64,000 nt of DNA from Verrucomicrobia bacterium LW23 (GTDB lineage: Bacteria > Verrucomicrobiota > Verrucomicrobiia > Methylacidiphilales > UBA1321), in the NCBI GenBank assembly GCA_003054695.1, contig QAZA01000056.1, positions 124,001-188,000 of the forward strand, in the 5' to 3' direction. The position numbers and the translations under genes were made by a program. The notes beneath the pieces are model-generated. The model had not been told where the DNA came from, did no database searches, and saw only the letters and a program-made list of their open reading frames with translations. Positions 26,889 to 35,163 of the stretch are shown piece after piece. The stretch's first letter is position 1, and every line of letters starts with the position of its first letter.

Positions 26889-27049
26889 GACCAATTATCG
26901 GAATAAGCCGGTACATTGGCTGGACGCTTTTGAGCGAGGGTGGCGTTGAGTCTTCGGTCATGCATTTTTCAAATGCACTCCCTCAGCCCGCCTTGCCCTC
27001 ATCTCAAAATCGCCTCCACCCATGTACCGGTTTATTCCGATAATTGGTC
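26889..27049. mobile_element. 161-bp MITE with 27-bp terminal inverted repeats and TAA target duplication
   Basis: The left end GACCAATTATCGGAATAAG.. (26889-26915) and the right end (27023-27049) are inverted copies matching at 26 of 27 positions (the mismatch is at 26907). Both ends are flanked by TAA (26886-26888 and 27050-27052), a 3-bp target duplication as made by some IS5-family (TNA-target) and related transposases. The interior of about 107 bases has no ORF and includes a small hairpin (GCATTT..AAATGC). It is a non-autonomous element; no parent transposase is in the window. Confidence 0.85.
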
Positions 27050-27316
27050 TAAGAGCAAGCGCTGCTTTGCCAACCGACCGCGGACTGGCATATAGAGTTA
27101 GACTTGCTCTGACACAAAGATTGTAGCGGCTGCGACAAACAGGCCGGAAATCGTGAAAATACCCCCTTCGGCATAGAGATTTCAGGTTCCCTTCACTTTT
27201 TTTAAGGCTCATTCAAGTACGTATTTCCCTCTGAAAAGCGGCATTTGTCGCAACGCGGATACATCTTGATACAAAGTCTATTGAAGCGATCGTCTTTGAC
27301 TGTCGTCATAAGCAGT

Positions 27317-27616
27317 ATGAAAACAATCTTATCTCTGCTTATTGCAATCCTCACGTTTGCTGCCCTTCCCTCCACCCAGGCGCAGGCCGGTCCGGTCAAC
27401 GTCCCTGGTGTAACCACCATCGCTAACGAGGCCGGCAAGGCCGCCGTGGCGCATCGCGACCACCGCCACTACCGTGGCTATGGCCACCCCGGCTATCGTG
27501 GCCGCGGTTACTATCGTGGTTACAACCGTGGCTATTATCGCGGCTATAACCGTGGTTACTATCGCGATTACCGCTACTATGGCCCCCGCCGCGGTGGCAT
27601 CATCATCCGCTTCTAA
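27317..27616 (+). CDS. Small secreted Arg-Gly-Tyr-rich repeat protein
   Basis: 99 residues from ATG 27317. The signal peptide MKTILSLLIAILTFAALPSTQAQA is cleaved near residue 24. The mature N-part (VNVPGVTTIANEAGKAAVAHRDH) is ordinary, but the last 55 residues are built from RGY/RGYN/RGYY repeats (the run RGYNRGYYRGYNRGYYRDYR) and end in GGIIIRF. The repeat is visible at DNA level as tandem CGTGGTTAC/CGCGGCTAT units. Such basic aromatic proteins may bind polysaccharide, nucleic acid or cell wall. No family function is assigned. A strong terminator follows. Confidence 0.75.
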   Translation: MKTILSLLIAILTFAALPSTQAQAGPVNVPGVTTIANEAGKAAVAHRDHRHYRGYGHPGYRGRGYYRGYNRGYYRGYNRGYYRDYRYYGPRRGGIIIRF

Positions 27617-27685
27617 CGGCGGCTGAGTCTCCCCAAAGACGCAACCCTGTACCAAAGTAGCCAAACAGAACATCCACAACAGTTT

Positions 27686-27722
27686 AGCGGCCGTTCGCCA
27701 CAAGCGCGAACGGCCGCTTTCT
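27686..27722 (+). terminator. Rho-independent terminator
   Basis: AGCGGCCGTTCG (27686-27697) pairs perfectly with CGAACGGCCGCT (27707-27718); the loop is 9 bases and TTTCTGCGTTT follows. It lies 70 bases after the RGY-repeat gene on the same strand. Confidence 0.75.
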
Positions 27723-27724
27723 GC

Positions 27725-28058
27725 GTTTCCAAGGCGCATTCAGTGCGTCATCTCCTCCCGTTCCCCGGCGACGGCCCCCACAGGGCCTTCAGCAACAGGG
27801 ATCCAACGCCCCGCGTTGGTTAACTTGTGTTACTTTTTTGGATGAAAAGCTTGATAATGTGTTGAACCGGCTGCAAAATAGATCAAGGGCGACGTCGCAA
27901 GCAACTGCATCGCCGCCGCTCCCCCACCCGGCCGCGCACGCCGCGGCGCGCCACATGCGCAGCCCCTTGCCGCGCAAAGTGTTGCGCTGACGCAAAGAGG
28001 CGCGGATATCGGATGTTTGGCTTGTAAAATCCTCATCAAAAATATATCCTCATCCACC
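27725..28058. other. Intergenic region before the GntR/LacI regulator
   Basis: No gene is supported here. An AT-rich stretch at 27820-27870 (TTAACTTGTGTTACTTTTTTGG, then TTGATAATGTG) is the best promoter candidate for the regulator-acetyltransferase pair. The remainder is GC-rich and featureless. Confidence 0.3.
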
Positions 28059-29231
28059 ATGGAAGCCGGCCAAACCGAAGGATCCGTCAGCGCCCATCTG
28101 AAGGATCGCGTATACCTGGTGCTGCGCACTCTCATCCGCAGCAGCTATTTCGGCGAGCAACTCCCCCCGCTCGCCAAGCTCGTCCAGATGACCCGCATCC
28201 CCAAGTCGGCAGTGGAGGAAGCGCTGCTTCGCCTGGAGAACGAGGACCTGCTGGAAAAACACGGCGCCTCGTACAAATCCATCTATATACCGGAGGAAAC
28301 CAGCCTCGGCCGCGTCGCATTTCTCCTCAACACCAACCTGTTTGCCAGTTGGTACGGCATTTTCCAGGACTACCTCATCGGGGCCGAAGAAAGCATGCGC
28401 GCTGCCGGGTACGACTTCATGTTCCGCGGCGATTTCTCCTCGTACGAGGACAAGCTGGAACTCATCCGCGAGTTCCACGAGACCGGCATCCGCGGCATCA
28501 TTTTTGCCAGCTTTGCGGAGCCCAGCCTGCGCCAGTACGTGCTGGACAAACACATCCCCGCCGTCATCCTGGGCAACGCCACCATCCATCAGGAGGAGTT
28601 GGCATGCGTAAGCAGCGACAACGTCGGCGGTATCAAAAAGGCCGTTAAGTTGTTGATAGAGAACGGGCACCGCAACATCGCCTACTACACCGCCAGCGCC
28701 AACGCGCACGACGGCTTTGAAGAACGCCTCGTCGGCTACGAGCTGGCCATGCGTGCCGCCCACCTCACCATCCGCTACGAGATGGTGCTGCAGGAGCGCC
28801 ACACTGCCGGCCTGGCCCGCAAGGCCTCCGTCGCCTTTTTGGCGATGGATCCCCGCCCCACCGCAATCGTCTGCTCCTGCGACCGCGAAGCGTTTGAGCT
28901 GATTTCCGAGCTGCGCCAGAGCGGCATTTCCGTACCCGAAGATGTCAGCGTCGTCGGCTACGGCAACAGCATTTTCGGCACCATGAGCGAGCCGCCGCTG
29001 ACGACCGTGGAGATTTTTGCGCGCGACCTTGGTCGCATCGGCTCCAACTTCCTCATCAACGAGATCGTAAGCCCGCAGGTGCCGATTCGTATGACGCTTC
29101 CCACAGAACTTGTTGTGCGCCAGTCGGTTCTGGGATTGGAAGCTGGCGGCGGTGCCAGCGATGGCGATGCGCCCAGCCCGCACACGACGCGCATCGATCT
29201 GCCCGACGGCGAGGAAGTCGTCGGACCCTAG
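28059..29231 (+). CDS. GntR-type HTH / LacI-type sensor transcriptional regulator
   Basis: 390 residues from ATG 28059. An N-terminal GntR winged helix (about 8-75: LKDRVYLVLRTLIRSSYFGEQLPPLAKLVQMTRIPKSAVEEALLRLENEDLL) is joined to a LacI/PurR-type periplasmic-binding-fold sensor (VAFLLNTNLF.., IRGIIFASF, NVGGIKKAVKLLIENGHRNIAYY, ISVPEDVSVVGYGNS). This AraR-like architecture is frequent in Verrucomicrobiota and usually senses sugars or sugar phosphates. The effector is unknown. It is followed 10 bases later by a GNAT acetyltransferase gene, so the two are probably cotranscribed. Confidence 0.92.
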   Translation: MEAGQTEGSVSAHLKDRVYLVLRTLIRSSYFGEQLPPLAKLVQMTRIPKSAVEEALLRLENEDLLEKHGASYKSIYIPEETSLGRVAFLLNTNLFASWYGIFQDYLIGAEESMRAAGYDFMFRGDFSSYEDKLELIREFHETGIRGIIFASFAEPSLRQYVLDKHIPAVILGNATIHQEELACVSSDNVGGIKKAVKLLIENGHRNIAYYTASANAHDGFEERLVGYELAMRAAHLTIRYEMVLQERHTAGLARKASVAFLAMDPRPTAIVCSCDREAFELISELRQSGISVPEDVSVVGYGNSIFGTMSEPPLTTVEIFARDLGRIGSNFLINEIVSPQVPIRMTLPTELVVRQSVLGLEAGGGASDGDAPSPHTTRIDLPDGEEVVGP

Positions 29232-29241
29232 CCCAGACGGT

Positions 29242-30216
29242 ATGTCATCGACGATGCCCGAGTTTCTGGTCGAACCGATGACGCGCCGCTCCGTGCAGCT
29301 GACGCTGGACTGGGCGGCACGCGAAGGCTGGAACCCGGGTATCCACGACGCGGACGCTTTTTTTGCCGCCGACCCGGGCGGTTTTTTTCGAGCCACTTTG
29401 CTGCAAGGCTCTGATAAACAAGCTGTTACCGCGCTGGAAATAAGCCGGACCGCACCCGAACGGCAGGCCGGCTTTGACGACGGCGGCCCCGACGACAGCA
29501 TGATGCTCGGCGCCATCTCCAGCGTGGCGTACGGCGACCGCTTCGGCTTCATCGGCCTCTTTATCGTGGATCCCTCGCACCGGGGGCGCCGCGTGGGCAA
29601 GGTGCTTGCCGAGGCCGCATTGGAACGCCTTGGTACACAACGGGTTATCGGCGTGGATGGGGTGCTGCAAAAGGCTGGGCAGTACAAATCCATCTTCGGC
29701 TTCGAGCACGCGTGGACGAATATTCGCCACGAATGTCAACCCGGCGGCGACAAAGCTCAGTTGCCTCCGGGAATCGAGTGCGTGCCCCTCGCTCAGAACC
29801 ATCTCGACGCCGTGCAAGCTATTGATCTCGAAATGTTTATGGCCCCGCGTCCGGAGTTTCTGCGGCGTTGGCTAAGCCCTTCGCCTCACGAGGGCGGACG
29901 CGCCATGGTTTGCGTGGAGGATGGCATTGTGAACGGATACGGCGTCATTCGCCCATGCGTAACCGGTTTCAAAATCGGCCCGCTCTTTGCCCGAACGCCC
30001 CGGGCCGGCCGCGCGCTTTACCACGCGCTGACGGCCCACATTGCACTCGATACACGAGTGTGGATGGATATTCCGGACGTCAATTTCGAGGCCATGGCGT
30101 TCGCCCAATCTTTAGGCATGCGGGAGTGCTTCCGCACGGCCCGCATGTACCGGGGCGGCGAGTGGCCATTGCCCGCGCGCCATATCTGGGGCGTCACCTC
30201 GCTGGAGCTGGGCTAA
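29242..30216 (+). CDS. Two-domain GNAT N-acetyltransferase (YitH-like)
   Basis: 324 residues from ATG 29242. The N-terminal GNAT domain (about 1-130) has the acetyl-CoA loop in GFIGLFIVDPSHRGRRVGKVLAEAAL (R-G-R-R-V-G-K, canonical Q/R-x-x-G-x-A/G type). The C-terminal half matches the Acetyltransf_18 pattern (LPPGIECVPLAQNHLDAVQAID..., GYGVIRPCVTGFKIGPLFA, ..MAFAQSLGMRECFRTARMYRG), as in YitH/HolE proteins. It would transfer an acetyl group to a small molecule or amine; the substrate is not predictable. The start follows the regulator stop by 10 bases, suggesting an operon. Confidence 0.88.
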   Translation: MSSTMPEFLVEPMTRRSVQLTLDWAAREGWNPGIHDADAFFAADPGGFFRATLLQGSDKQAVTALEISRTAPERQAGFDDGGPDDSMMLGAISSVAYGDRFGFIGLFIVDPSHRGRRVGKVLAEAALERLGTQRVIGVDGVLQKAGQYKSIFGFEHAWTNIRHECQPGGDKAQLPPGIECVPLAQNHLDAVQAIDLEMFMAPRPEFLRRWLSPSPHEGGRAMVCVEDGIVNGYGVIRPCVTGFKIGPLFARTPRAGRALYHALTAHIALDTRVWMDIPDVNFEAMAFAQSLGMRECFRTARMYRGGEWPLPARHIWGVTSLELG

Positions 30217-30244
30217 CTGCCGGCGGCGGCGTTGCCTCACAACG

Positions 30245-30901
30245 CTATTCCTCCTTTTTGGGAGGGAAAGGTGCAATCATTCCCGGCGCAGATACTTCGG
30301 ACTCAGGGACTTGTACCAGGTACTCCGGCAGGAAAATGCCGTAGCGATTCATGCTGGATGACCACACGCGGACGTAGTCGCCCGACTTGAGGCGGGGCGA
30401 CTGGAATCGGCCGGGATAGGGCGTGAGGTCGAGACTGACTTTGTCGTTGGCGTAAAACTCCGACGTGGTGCCGCCGACCGCCACCACCCGGACATCCGCG
30501 AGAATGCGCACAGGGCTCTGATGCAGAGGCACTTGCGGGGGGTGAGCTCGCAGTTCCCAAATCGCAAAGGAGACGGAGGTGATCGACACTACCGCGGCCA
30601 CGCCGCTGGAAACAAGGAAGCATTTGCGGCCCCACGGAGTCATCAGGTTGCGGGCTGTGAAGGTGATGCCGAGCAGCGAAATGGCAACGATCGTGGAAAT
30701 AAACGCAACGAACGCAATGGGAGGCATTTCCAACGCCGGTACTTTCCACGGGACCTCGCGCAGGCCATCTACCCGACAAATGGCGCTACGCTGGGGCGCA
30801 GACGTAAACGGCGTGGCATCAAAGCTTTGCGAGGACTGGAGGGCAGTCGGCAAAGCGTTGGTACCGGGAGCGGCGGGCGGCGGGGGTGTCGAATCGGCCA
30901 T
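30245..30901 (-). CDS. Hypothetical two-helix membrane protein
   Basis: 218 residues from ATG 30901 (MADSTPPPPAAPG). After a Pro/Ala-rich N-terminus come two membrane segments, about 62-82 (IAFVAFISTIVAISLLGITFTA) and 95-115 (CFLVSSGVAAVVSITSVSFAIW). A soluble beta-rich domain of about 95 residues follows (VRILADVRVVAVGG.., GDYVRVWSSSMNRYGIFLPEYLVQVPE). No known family is recognised. It ends a run of four minus-strand orphan genes (32348-30245) and is convergent with the acetyltransferase gene. Confidence 0.7.
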   Translation of the reverse strand: MADSTPPPPAAPGTNALPTALQSSQSFDATPFTSAPQRSAICRVDGLREVPWKVPALEMPPIAFVAFISTIVAISLLGITFTARNLMTPWGRKCFLVSSGVAAVVSITSVSFAIWELRAHPPQVPLHQSPVRILADVRVVAVGGTTSEFYANDKVSLDLTPYPGRFQSPRLKSGDYVRVWSSSMNRYGIFLPEYLVQVPESEVSAPGMIAPFPPKKEE

Positions 30902-31015
30902 GTGATGTGCGGGCGGGGATCGGGGAGGGGGCGGCAAGGGGAGCCATCTCACCAAAAATTGCGCCGCGTGGGTAGAAATATCCGCGCGGCGCACGTGTCC
31001 GATCGGCCCGCGACG

Positions 31016-31318
31016 TTACAACACGACGGACTGGTTGGTGGGGATGTAGGAAATCTTGGCGAGCAGACCGTAGCGGTGGTGATAGACGTGCATGGCGTTG
31101 CGGCCGCACGATTCCGTTCGGTCGGCGCCCAGGTCCAGCTCGCGCTCGCTAATGCCGTAGGTGCGCGCGACAGCAGCGATTGCCGCGTCAAAGTCCGGCT
31201 CGCCATGTGTATCAGGCTCAAGCACTTGCGTGTGGCCGTTGCGGTAGTTGATGGTGAGCGCGGATGTTTCCAGTGTCGGAAAGTAGGCGTATTCGTCGAG
31301 GGTGCAAAGAATGTTCAT
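31016..31318 (-). CDS. Hypothetical protein, 100 aa
   Basis: A small soluble protein (MNILCTLDEYAYFPTLETSALTIN...) with one Cys pair (Cys5 and Cys in ESCGRN) and an HVYHHRYG histidine cluster near residue 80. Its ATG overlaps the stop of the upstream gene by four bases (ATGA), so the two are translationally coupled. No family is recognised. Confidence 0.65.
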   Translation of the reverse strand: MNILCTLDEYAYFPTLETSALTINYRNGHTQVLEPDTHGEPDFDAAIAAVARTYGISERELDLGADRTESCGRNAMHVYHHRYGLLAKISYIPTNQSVVL

Positions 31319-31899
31319 ATGAAGAGAAGGTCGCGGTGTTGGATGTTCAGCTGGTCCTGGAGGGTCATGATGTCCTCGGCGCGGGGCGCGGAGGGAGCGA
31401 GCGCCGGCCGGTCGGGAAGGCCGAGAGCAAGGTTGCCGGTGCGGCCGGCCTGCGCGTGTTGGCGGGCTCGCTCGGGCAGGCCCAGCGGGTCGGGCGGCAC
31501 GGCGTTGGGGGGGATCCAGAGGCCGGCGGAGCGAAGCAGTTCCTCGGTCTGCATCAGCGGCTCGGCGCCCGGCAGCGTACAGGCCCAGGCAATGATTTCC
31601 CTGTCGCAGGGGCGCCAGATGCCGGGGCCGGCGTTGCGGCGGCGCACCAGGCGGTCGATCAGCAGGCCGGCTTCGTCGGTGGGGATGCGCACTGCCATGG
31701 GAAGAAGCATCATCAGCAGCCAGCCGGTGCGGGGCACGGGCGCGGGATCGAGGGCGACGCGCAGAGGGGGGACGCCGCGCAGCTCCTGCAGGCGTGCGCT
31801 GGCCCAGGTGGCTTTGGCGTGGTCGTGGTAGTCGGCGTCCAGCAGCGCGATTTCCAGTTCGTCGTCGGCAGCGATAAAGTCACGGTAAAGGGCGATCAT
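31315..31899 (-). CDS. Hypothetical protein, 194 aa
   Basis: It starts MIALYRDFIAADDELEIALLDADYHDHAK and continues as a mixed helical protein with a conspicuous RRRNAGPGIWRPCDREIIAWA segment and a Pro/Ala-rich C-terminal 50 residues. No signal peptide is seen; LLMMLLPMAVRI (about 62-72) is too short for a sure membrane helix. No family is recognised. It overlaps the following gene by ATGA and is 185 bases downstream of an RHH-like gene on the same strand. Confidence 0.65.
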   Translation of the reverse strand: MIALYRDFIAADDELEIALLDADYHDHAKATWASARLQELRGVPPLRVALDPAPVPRTGWLLMMLLPMAVRIPTDEAGLLIDRLVRRRNAGPGIWRPCDREIIAWACTLPGAEPLMQTEELLRSAGLWIPPNAVPPDPLGLPERARQHAQAGRTGNLALGLPDRPALAPSAPRAEDIMTLQDQLNIQHRDLLFI

Positions 31900-32084
31900 G
31901 GGAGGGGAAGGTCCGGCAAACAGGGGCCGGGTGTAGGGTGAGGGATTTTTGTAAGATGCTGTGAGCTAACGAGATACTGATGCCAGGGTTGTCGGCGGTA
32001 GCGGCGGAGGCCTGGCGGCTGCACCGGTGTGTTTGCCCCTGCAATCGCGCTGGTTGCAGGGGGTGAGCGGGTTGCGCGCCGGCC

Positions 32085-32348
32085 TTATACGTACGACGTA
32101 GGCTCGTCGATAAGCGGATGTCGGTGCAAGTCTCTGGCGCGCAGCGACATGTGCTCGCTCGTTATCGCTGCCCGCGAGCGTCCGGCGATGCGCGACTGGA
32201 GCCAGGGCGCCAGCTGTTGGCGGACGATCTCCGAGAGGGAGACGACGCTGCCGAGCTCCGCCCTCTCGGCTTTGATGTGCTCGAGCTCCCGTTTCCACGA
32301 GGGGTTGATGCGAATGACCAGCGTTTCCAATTGAGTCTCTACGTCCAT
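32085..32348 (-). CDS. Ribbon-helix-helix-like small DNA-binding protein
   Basis: 87 residues from ATG 32348. ETLVIRINPSWKRELEHIKAERAELGSVVSLSEIVRQQLAPWLQSR has the strand plus two-helix pattern of CopG/MetJ-type proteins, with a longer turn than usual. It is a good antitoxin-size protein, but the gene downstream (194 aa) does not resemble a known toxin. It may autoregulate the small operon below it. Confidence 0.65.
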   Translation of the reverse strand: MDVETQLETLVIRINPSWKRELEHIKAERAELGSVVSLSEIVRQQLAPWLQSRIAGRSRAAITSEHMSLRARDLHRHPLIDEPTSYV

Positions 32349-32639
32349 AAGAGTATGATGAACAGAAGGCGGTGTGATAGTGGTGACTTAGCGACAGGGA
32401 TTCGAAACAGGCGGGCACTGGCGCGGACGGACGTTGCGGATCGCGAGATCGTGTCTGCCAAACTTGCGCCGAAGGCGCGGGCTTTGCGGGGGCCGGGGCG
32501 TTGCGCGAGTCGGCTCTGAGGTGGGCCGAGGCGGCGCAGGCTCGGGGCGGGTTCGCGGGCGGGAGGCGGGGCGTGGGGGCACGCGCCGCGATTGGCTGAT
32601 GAACGGAGCCGGAGGATAGAGCACACGCAAGGACATACA

Positions 32640-32815
32640 TGATGTCTCCTGAAAGGTGTGCGCAGGACTGTCCCTTGGCCTTCCTGTCTCGGGGGATTAT
32701 CCCGTGGGAAGGCCGCCAGGGCCAGGCAACCCGGTGAACGCTTGCTGCGTGCCGGATTCGCTCCACTCCGGGAAGCAAATTCCGGAGCCGCCAGTTACGC
32801 GATTGATGGTGAACA
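32640..32815 (-). ncRNA. Structured non-coding segment of unknown family (possible leader RNA)
   Basis: On the minus strand several helices can form: GGCCTTCC..GGAAGGCC (8 bp, 32677-32684 with 32707-32714) enclosing CGGG/CCCG, and CCGGA..TCCGG (32752-32756 with 32767-32771), plus further GC-rich pairs. It ends at an unusually good AGGAGA ribosome site 6 bases before an ATG at 32640 (minus). The ORF that follows (to 31966) is Pro/Ala/Arg low complexity and overlaps the RHH gene, so it is not annotated. No known riboswitch consensus is matched. The strand and the RNA nature are inference. Confidence 0.35.
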
Positions 32816-33284
32816 TAAGACGTTTTTTGCGAAGAAATGGCAAGAGAAAAAATGCGAGAAAGCGATAACTTGCTCAGTATCAGGGAGATATTTTTTGCGA
32901 AGGAGATTCTGTTGGTGCTCCGAGAGAAAGATGTGTAAATAACTTATGATAAGGTTGTTATGTTTAGGGATAAAGGAGGGGGAAATCTCCCTGCCACGCT
33001 CTGCTTTCCACATGTGTATTCTGCGTAAATCAGTGGTGACTTTTTTATGCTCTTTTTCTGATCAGTACATCGTGCGAGTACTGTACACGCGATTTTGGAT
33101 CCACTTTCTGCTTGCCTCAAATGAGGCGCTCCATTAGCGTCACCTTTGCGCTTTGAGGGCGTACCCAGGTCCGCGGAAAGGGCTGAGCCCACCTCCATTC
33201 TTCCACTTGCTTATGTCTGCAACCCTTTGTTGCGGCCTGACTTAAGCGGACCGCCAGGCATTACAACGCAATGGAGGCATTCCC
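32816..33284. other. AT-rich intergenic island
   Basis: No supportable gene. This stretch is much more AT-rich than the flanks and contains a direct repeat of TTTTTTGCGAAG (at about 32822 and 32890) and the palindrome GTACTGTAC near 33077. Short ORFs on both strands lack protein-like composition. It may be a relic of transferred DNA or a regulatory region for the ankyrin gene, which has its own GGAGG ribosome site at 33271. Confidence 0.35.
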
Positions 33285-34979
33285 ATGGTCAAGCCCCTTC
33301 CGGCTCAGCCGAGCCTGGAGCAGTTGAAGAAGCAGGCCAAAGACCTGCGCTCGCAGTATCGCAGCGAAGGAGAGCTGCAGCAGCAACAGCTTGCAAGGCA
33401 ACGCTTTGTGGCTCATCACCCGGCCTGGAGGGGCGAGCGCCCGCCCCCGGTGGAGCCGGCGTTGCACGACGCCCAGCTGGTAGTTGCGCGTGAGTATGGT
33501 TTCCCCACGTGGCCGCGGCTGCGGGAGGAGGTGGAGCGGCTGGCGCTGGATTTTGCCGAGCGAGCGCGCCGCTTTGTGCTGGATGCCACGACGGATACGG
33601 AGCTGCGCAATCTCGACGGCATCCGCCTCTCCCGCGCGCGGCATGCGCTGGAGCGGGAGCCCACGCTGGCGGGCGCCTCGTGGTGGACGCAGTTGGTGTC
33701 GGGCAATGTGGAACGCATTCGCGCCGCGGTAGCCGGCGGGGGCGGCCGGGCGAAGGCCGGGCAGGCGGGCGGGCCACGGGAGAGCTGGACTCCGTTGCTT
33801 TATATCTCCTTCTCGCGCATGCAGATGGAGAGTGATGAGTCGCTCCGTCGCTTTGCGGAGTGCGGCCGCGTTCTATTGGAGGCCGGGGCCGACGTCCATG
33901 CGGTGTGGAATCACCCGATATGGCCGGATTCCCCGTTGAGCGCGCTGTACGGGGCGACGGGTGAGAATAACAACCCGCACCTGGCGCGGGTGCTGCTGGA
34001 GGCGGGCGCGAAGCTGGATGACGGCGAGTCGATCTTCCACGCGGCGGAGAATTATCACCTGGAGAGTCTGGAAGTGCTGCGTGAGTTTGGCGCAAGCCTC
34101 GGTGTTAACGCAACGTGGGGGAACACTCCGCTCTACTTTCTGCTGGGGCATCAGCCGGATGGTGCGCGCTGGCCGGTGGTGGCGAAGGGGGTGCGCTGGC
34201 TTCTGGAGCAAGGCGCAAACCCCAATGATTTGTGCGGCAAGGAGTTGCGTGAGACGTCGCTGCACGCGGCTATTCGCGGCGGGCACAGCGTGGAGACGGT
34301 GCGGCTGCTGCTGGATTTTGGCGCGGATCCCAACATGGCGAGCTCCGATGGGGCAACGCCGCTGGCGCTGGCCCGGCGCAATTGCCGGGGCGATCTGGCG
34401 GAGCTGCTGGTGCAGCGAGGCGCCACGCCGGTGCAACTGACTCCCGCGCAGGAGTTTATTGCGGCGGTGCTGAGCGGTGATGAGGCGACGCGCATGGACG
34501 TCGTCAGGCGTCACCCGCACCTGCGCGAGGAGCTGAACGAGAGTGAGAAGCTGGCGCTGGTTCAGGCGGCGGAGCGGGGCGACGCGCTCGGAGTGCGGCG
34601 CCTGATCGCCGCGGGCTGGGATGTGGCTTACAAGGGCGACAAGGAGTGGGGGTGCACGCCCCTGCACGCGGCGGCATGGCGCGGCTGGGCGGACGCGGTG
34701 GACGCCTTGCTGGAGGCCGGTGCGCCGGTGGATATGCGTGCCAACACGCCGGAGGATAGCTTTCCGCTCGGCTGGGCCGGCCACGGATCGGGTTATCATC
34801 GTAACCCCGCGGGCGATTACCCGCGCATTGCGCGCGCGTTACTGGCGGCGGGCGCGGTGCCGCATCCCGCCATTGCAGCGATGGCGAGCCCGGAGGTGGC
34901 GGAGGTTATTCAGGCTGCGCTGGCGGGTGGCGGGGAGGGGGACGGCGAGGGCGGGGGAGAGGCCGAGCTCGAGGGTTAG
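33285..34979 (+). CDS. Ankyrin-repeat protein
   Basis: 564 residues from ATG 33285 with a GGAGG ribosome site. The N-terminal 70 residues contain SLEQLKKQAKDL.. and AREYGFPTWPRLREEVERL, the short helical motif that often precedes ankyrin repeats in bacterial proteins. Ankyrin repeats follow in two blocks (about 165-395 and 420-530), e.g. LLEAGADVHAVWNHP, LLLDFGADPNMASSDGATPLALA and CTPLHAAAWRGWADAVDALLEAGAPV. The C-terminus is Gly/Glu low complexity. No signal peptide. Function is protein binding; partners are unknown. Confidence 0.9.
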   Translation: MVKPLPAQPSLEQLKKQAKDLRSQYRSEGELQQQQLARQRFVAHHPAWRGERPPPVEPALHDAQLVVAREYGFPTWPRLREEVERLALDFAERARRFVLDATTDTELRNLDGIRLSRARHALEREPTLAGASWWTQLVSGNVERIRAAVAGGGGRAKAGQAGGPRESWTPLLYISFSRMQMESDESLRRFAECGRVLLEAGADVHAVWNHPIWPDSPLSALYGATGENNNPHLARVLLEAGAKLDDGESIFHAAENYHLESLEVLREFGASLGVNATWGNTPLYFLLGHQPDGARWPVVAKGVRWLLEQGANPNDLCGKELRETSLHAAIRGGHSVETVRLLLDFGADPNMASSDGATPLALARRNCRGDLAELLVQRGATPVQLTPAQEFIAAVLSGDEATRMDVVRRHPHLREELNESEKLALVQAAERGDALGVRRLIAAGWDVAYKGDKEWGCTPLHAAAWRGWADAVDALLEAGAPVDMRANTPEDSFPLGWAGHGSGYHRNPAGDYPRIARALLAAGAVPHPAIAAMASPEVAEVIQAALAGGGEGDGEGGGEAELEG

Positions 34980-35163
34980 ACTGCGGAGGTGGTTTATAAC
35001 CTCTTTGCGCCTAGTTGCTTATGCTTCCATCGCTGCCGGGGGACATGATTCGTTTCCCGGCAGTGACGAGTGGTTTATCGCTACGAATCATTGCTGTCCA
35101 CACGAATAACAGATCGCGGTTTTGACTTGTGTTGTCTCAAACAGGGTACAGAGTAGGAATTGA

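Noticed and set aside
32397-32425. TTCGAATCC tRNA T-loop-like sequence (minus strand)
   Set aside because: No anticodon arm, D arm or acceptor stem can be built around it.
31966-32640. Minus-strand ORF following the good ribosome site at 32640
   Set aside because: Translation is Pro/Ala/Arg/His low complexity and overlaps the RHH-like gene in another frame; kept only as a note on the structured leader.
32640-32815. Cobalamin riboswitch
   Set aside because: One block (GAATCCGGCACG on the minus strand) resembles part of the aptamer, but the B12 box, GCCACTG and GGGAA elements are missing or out of order.
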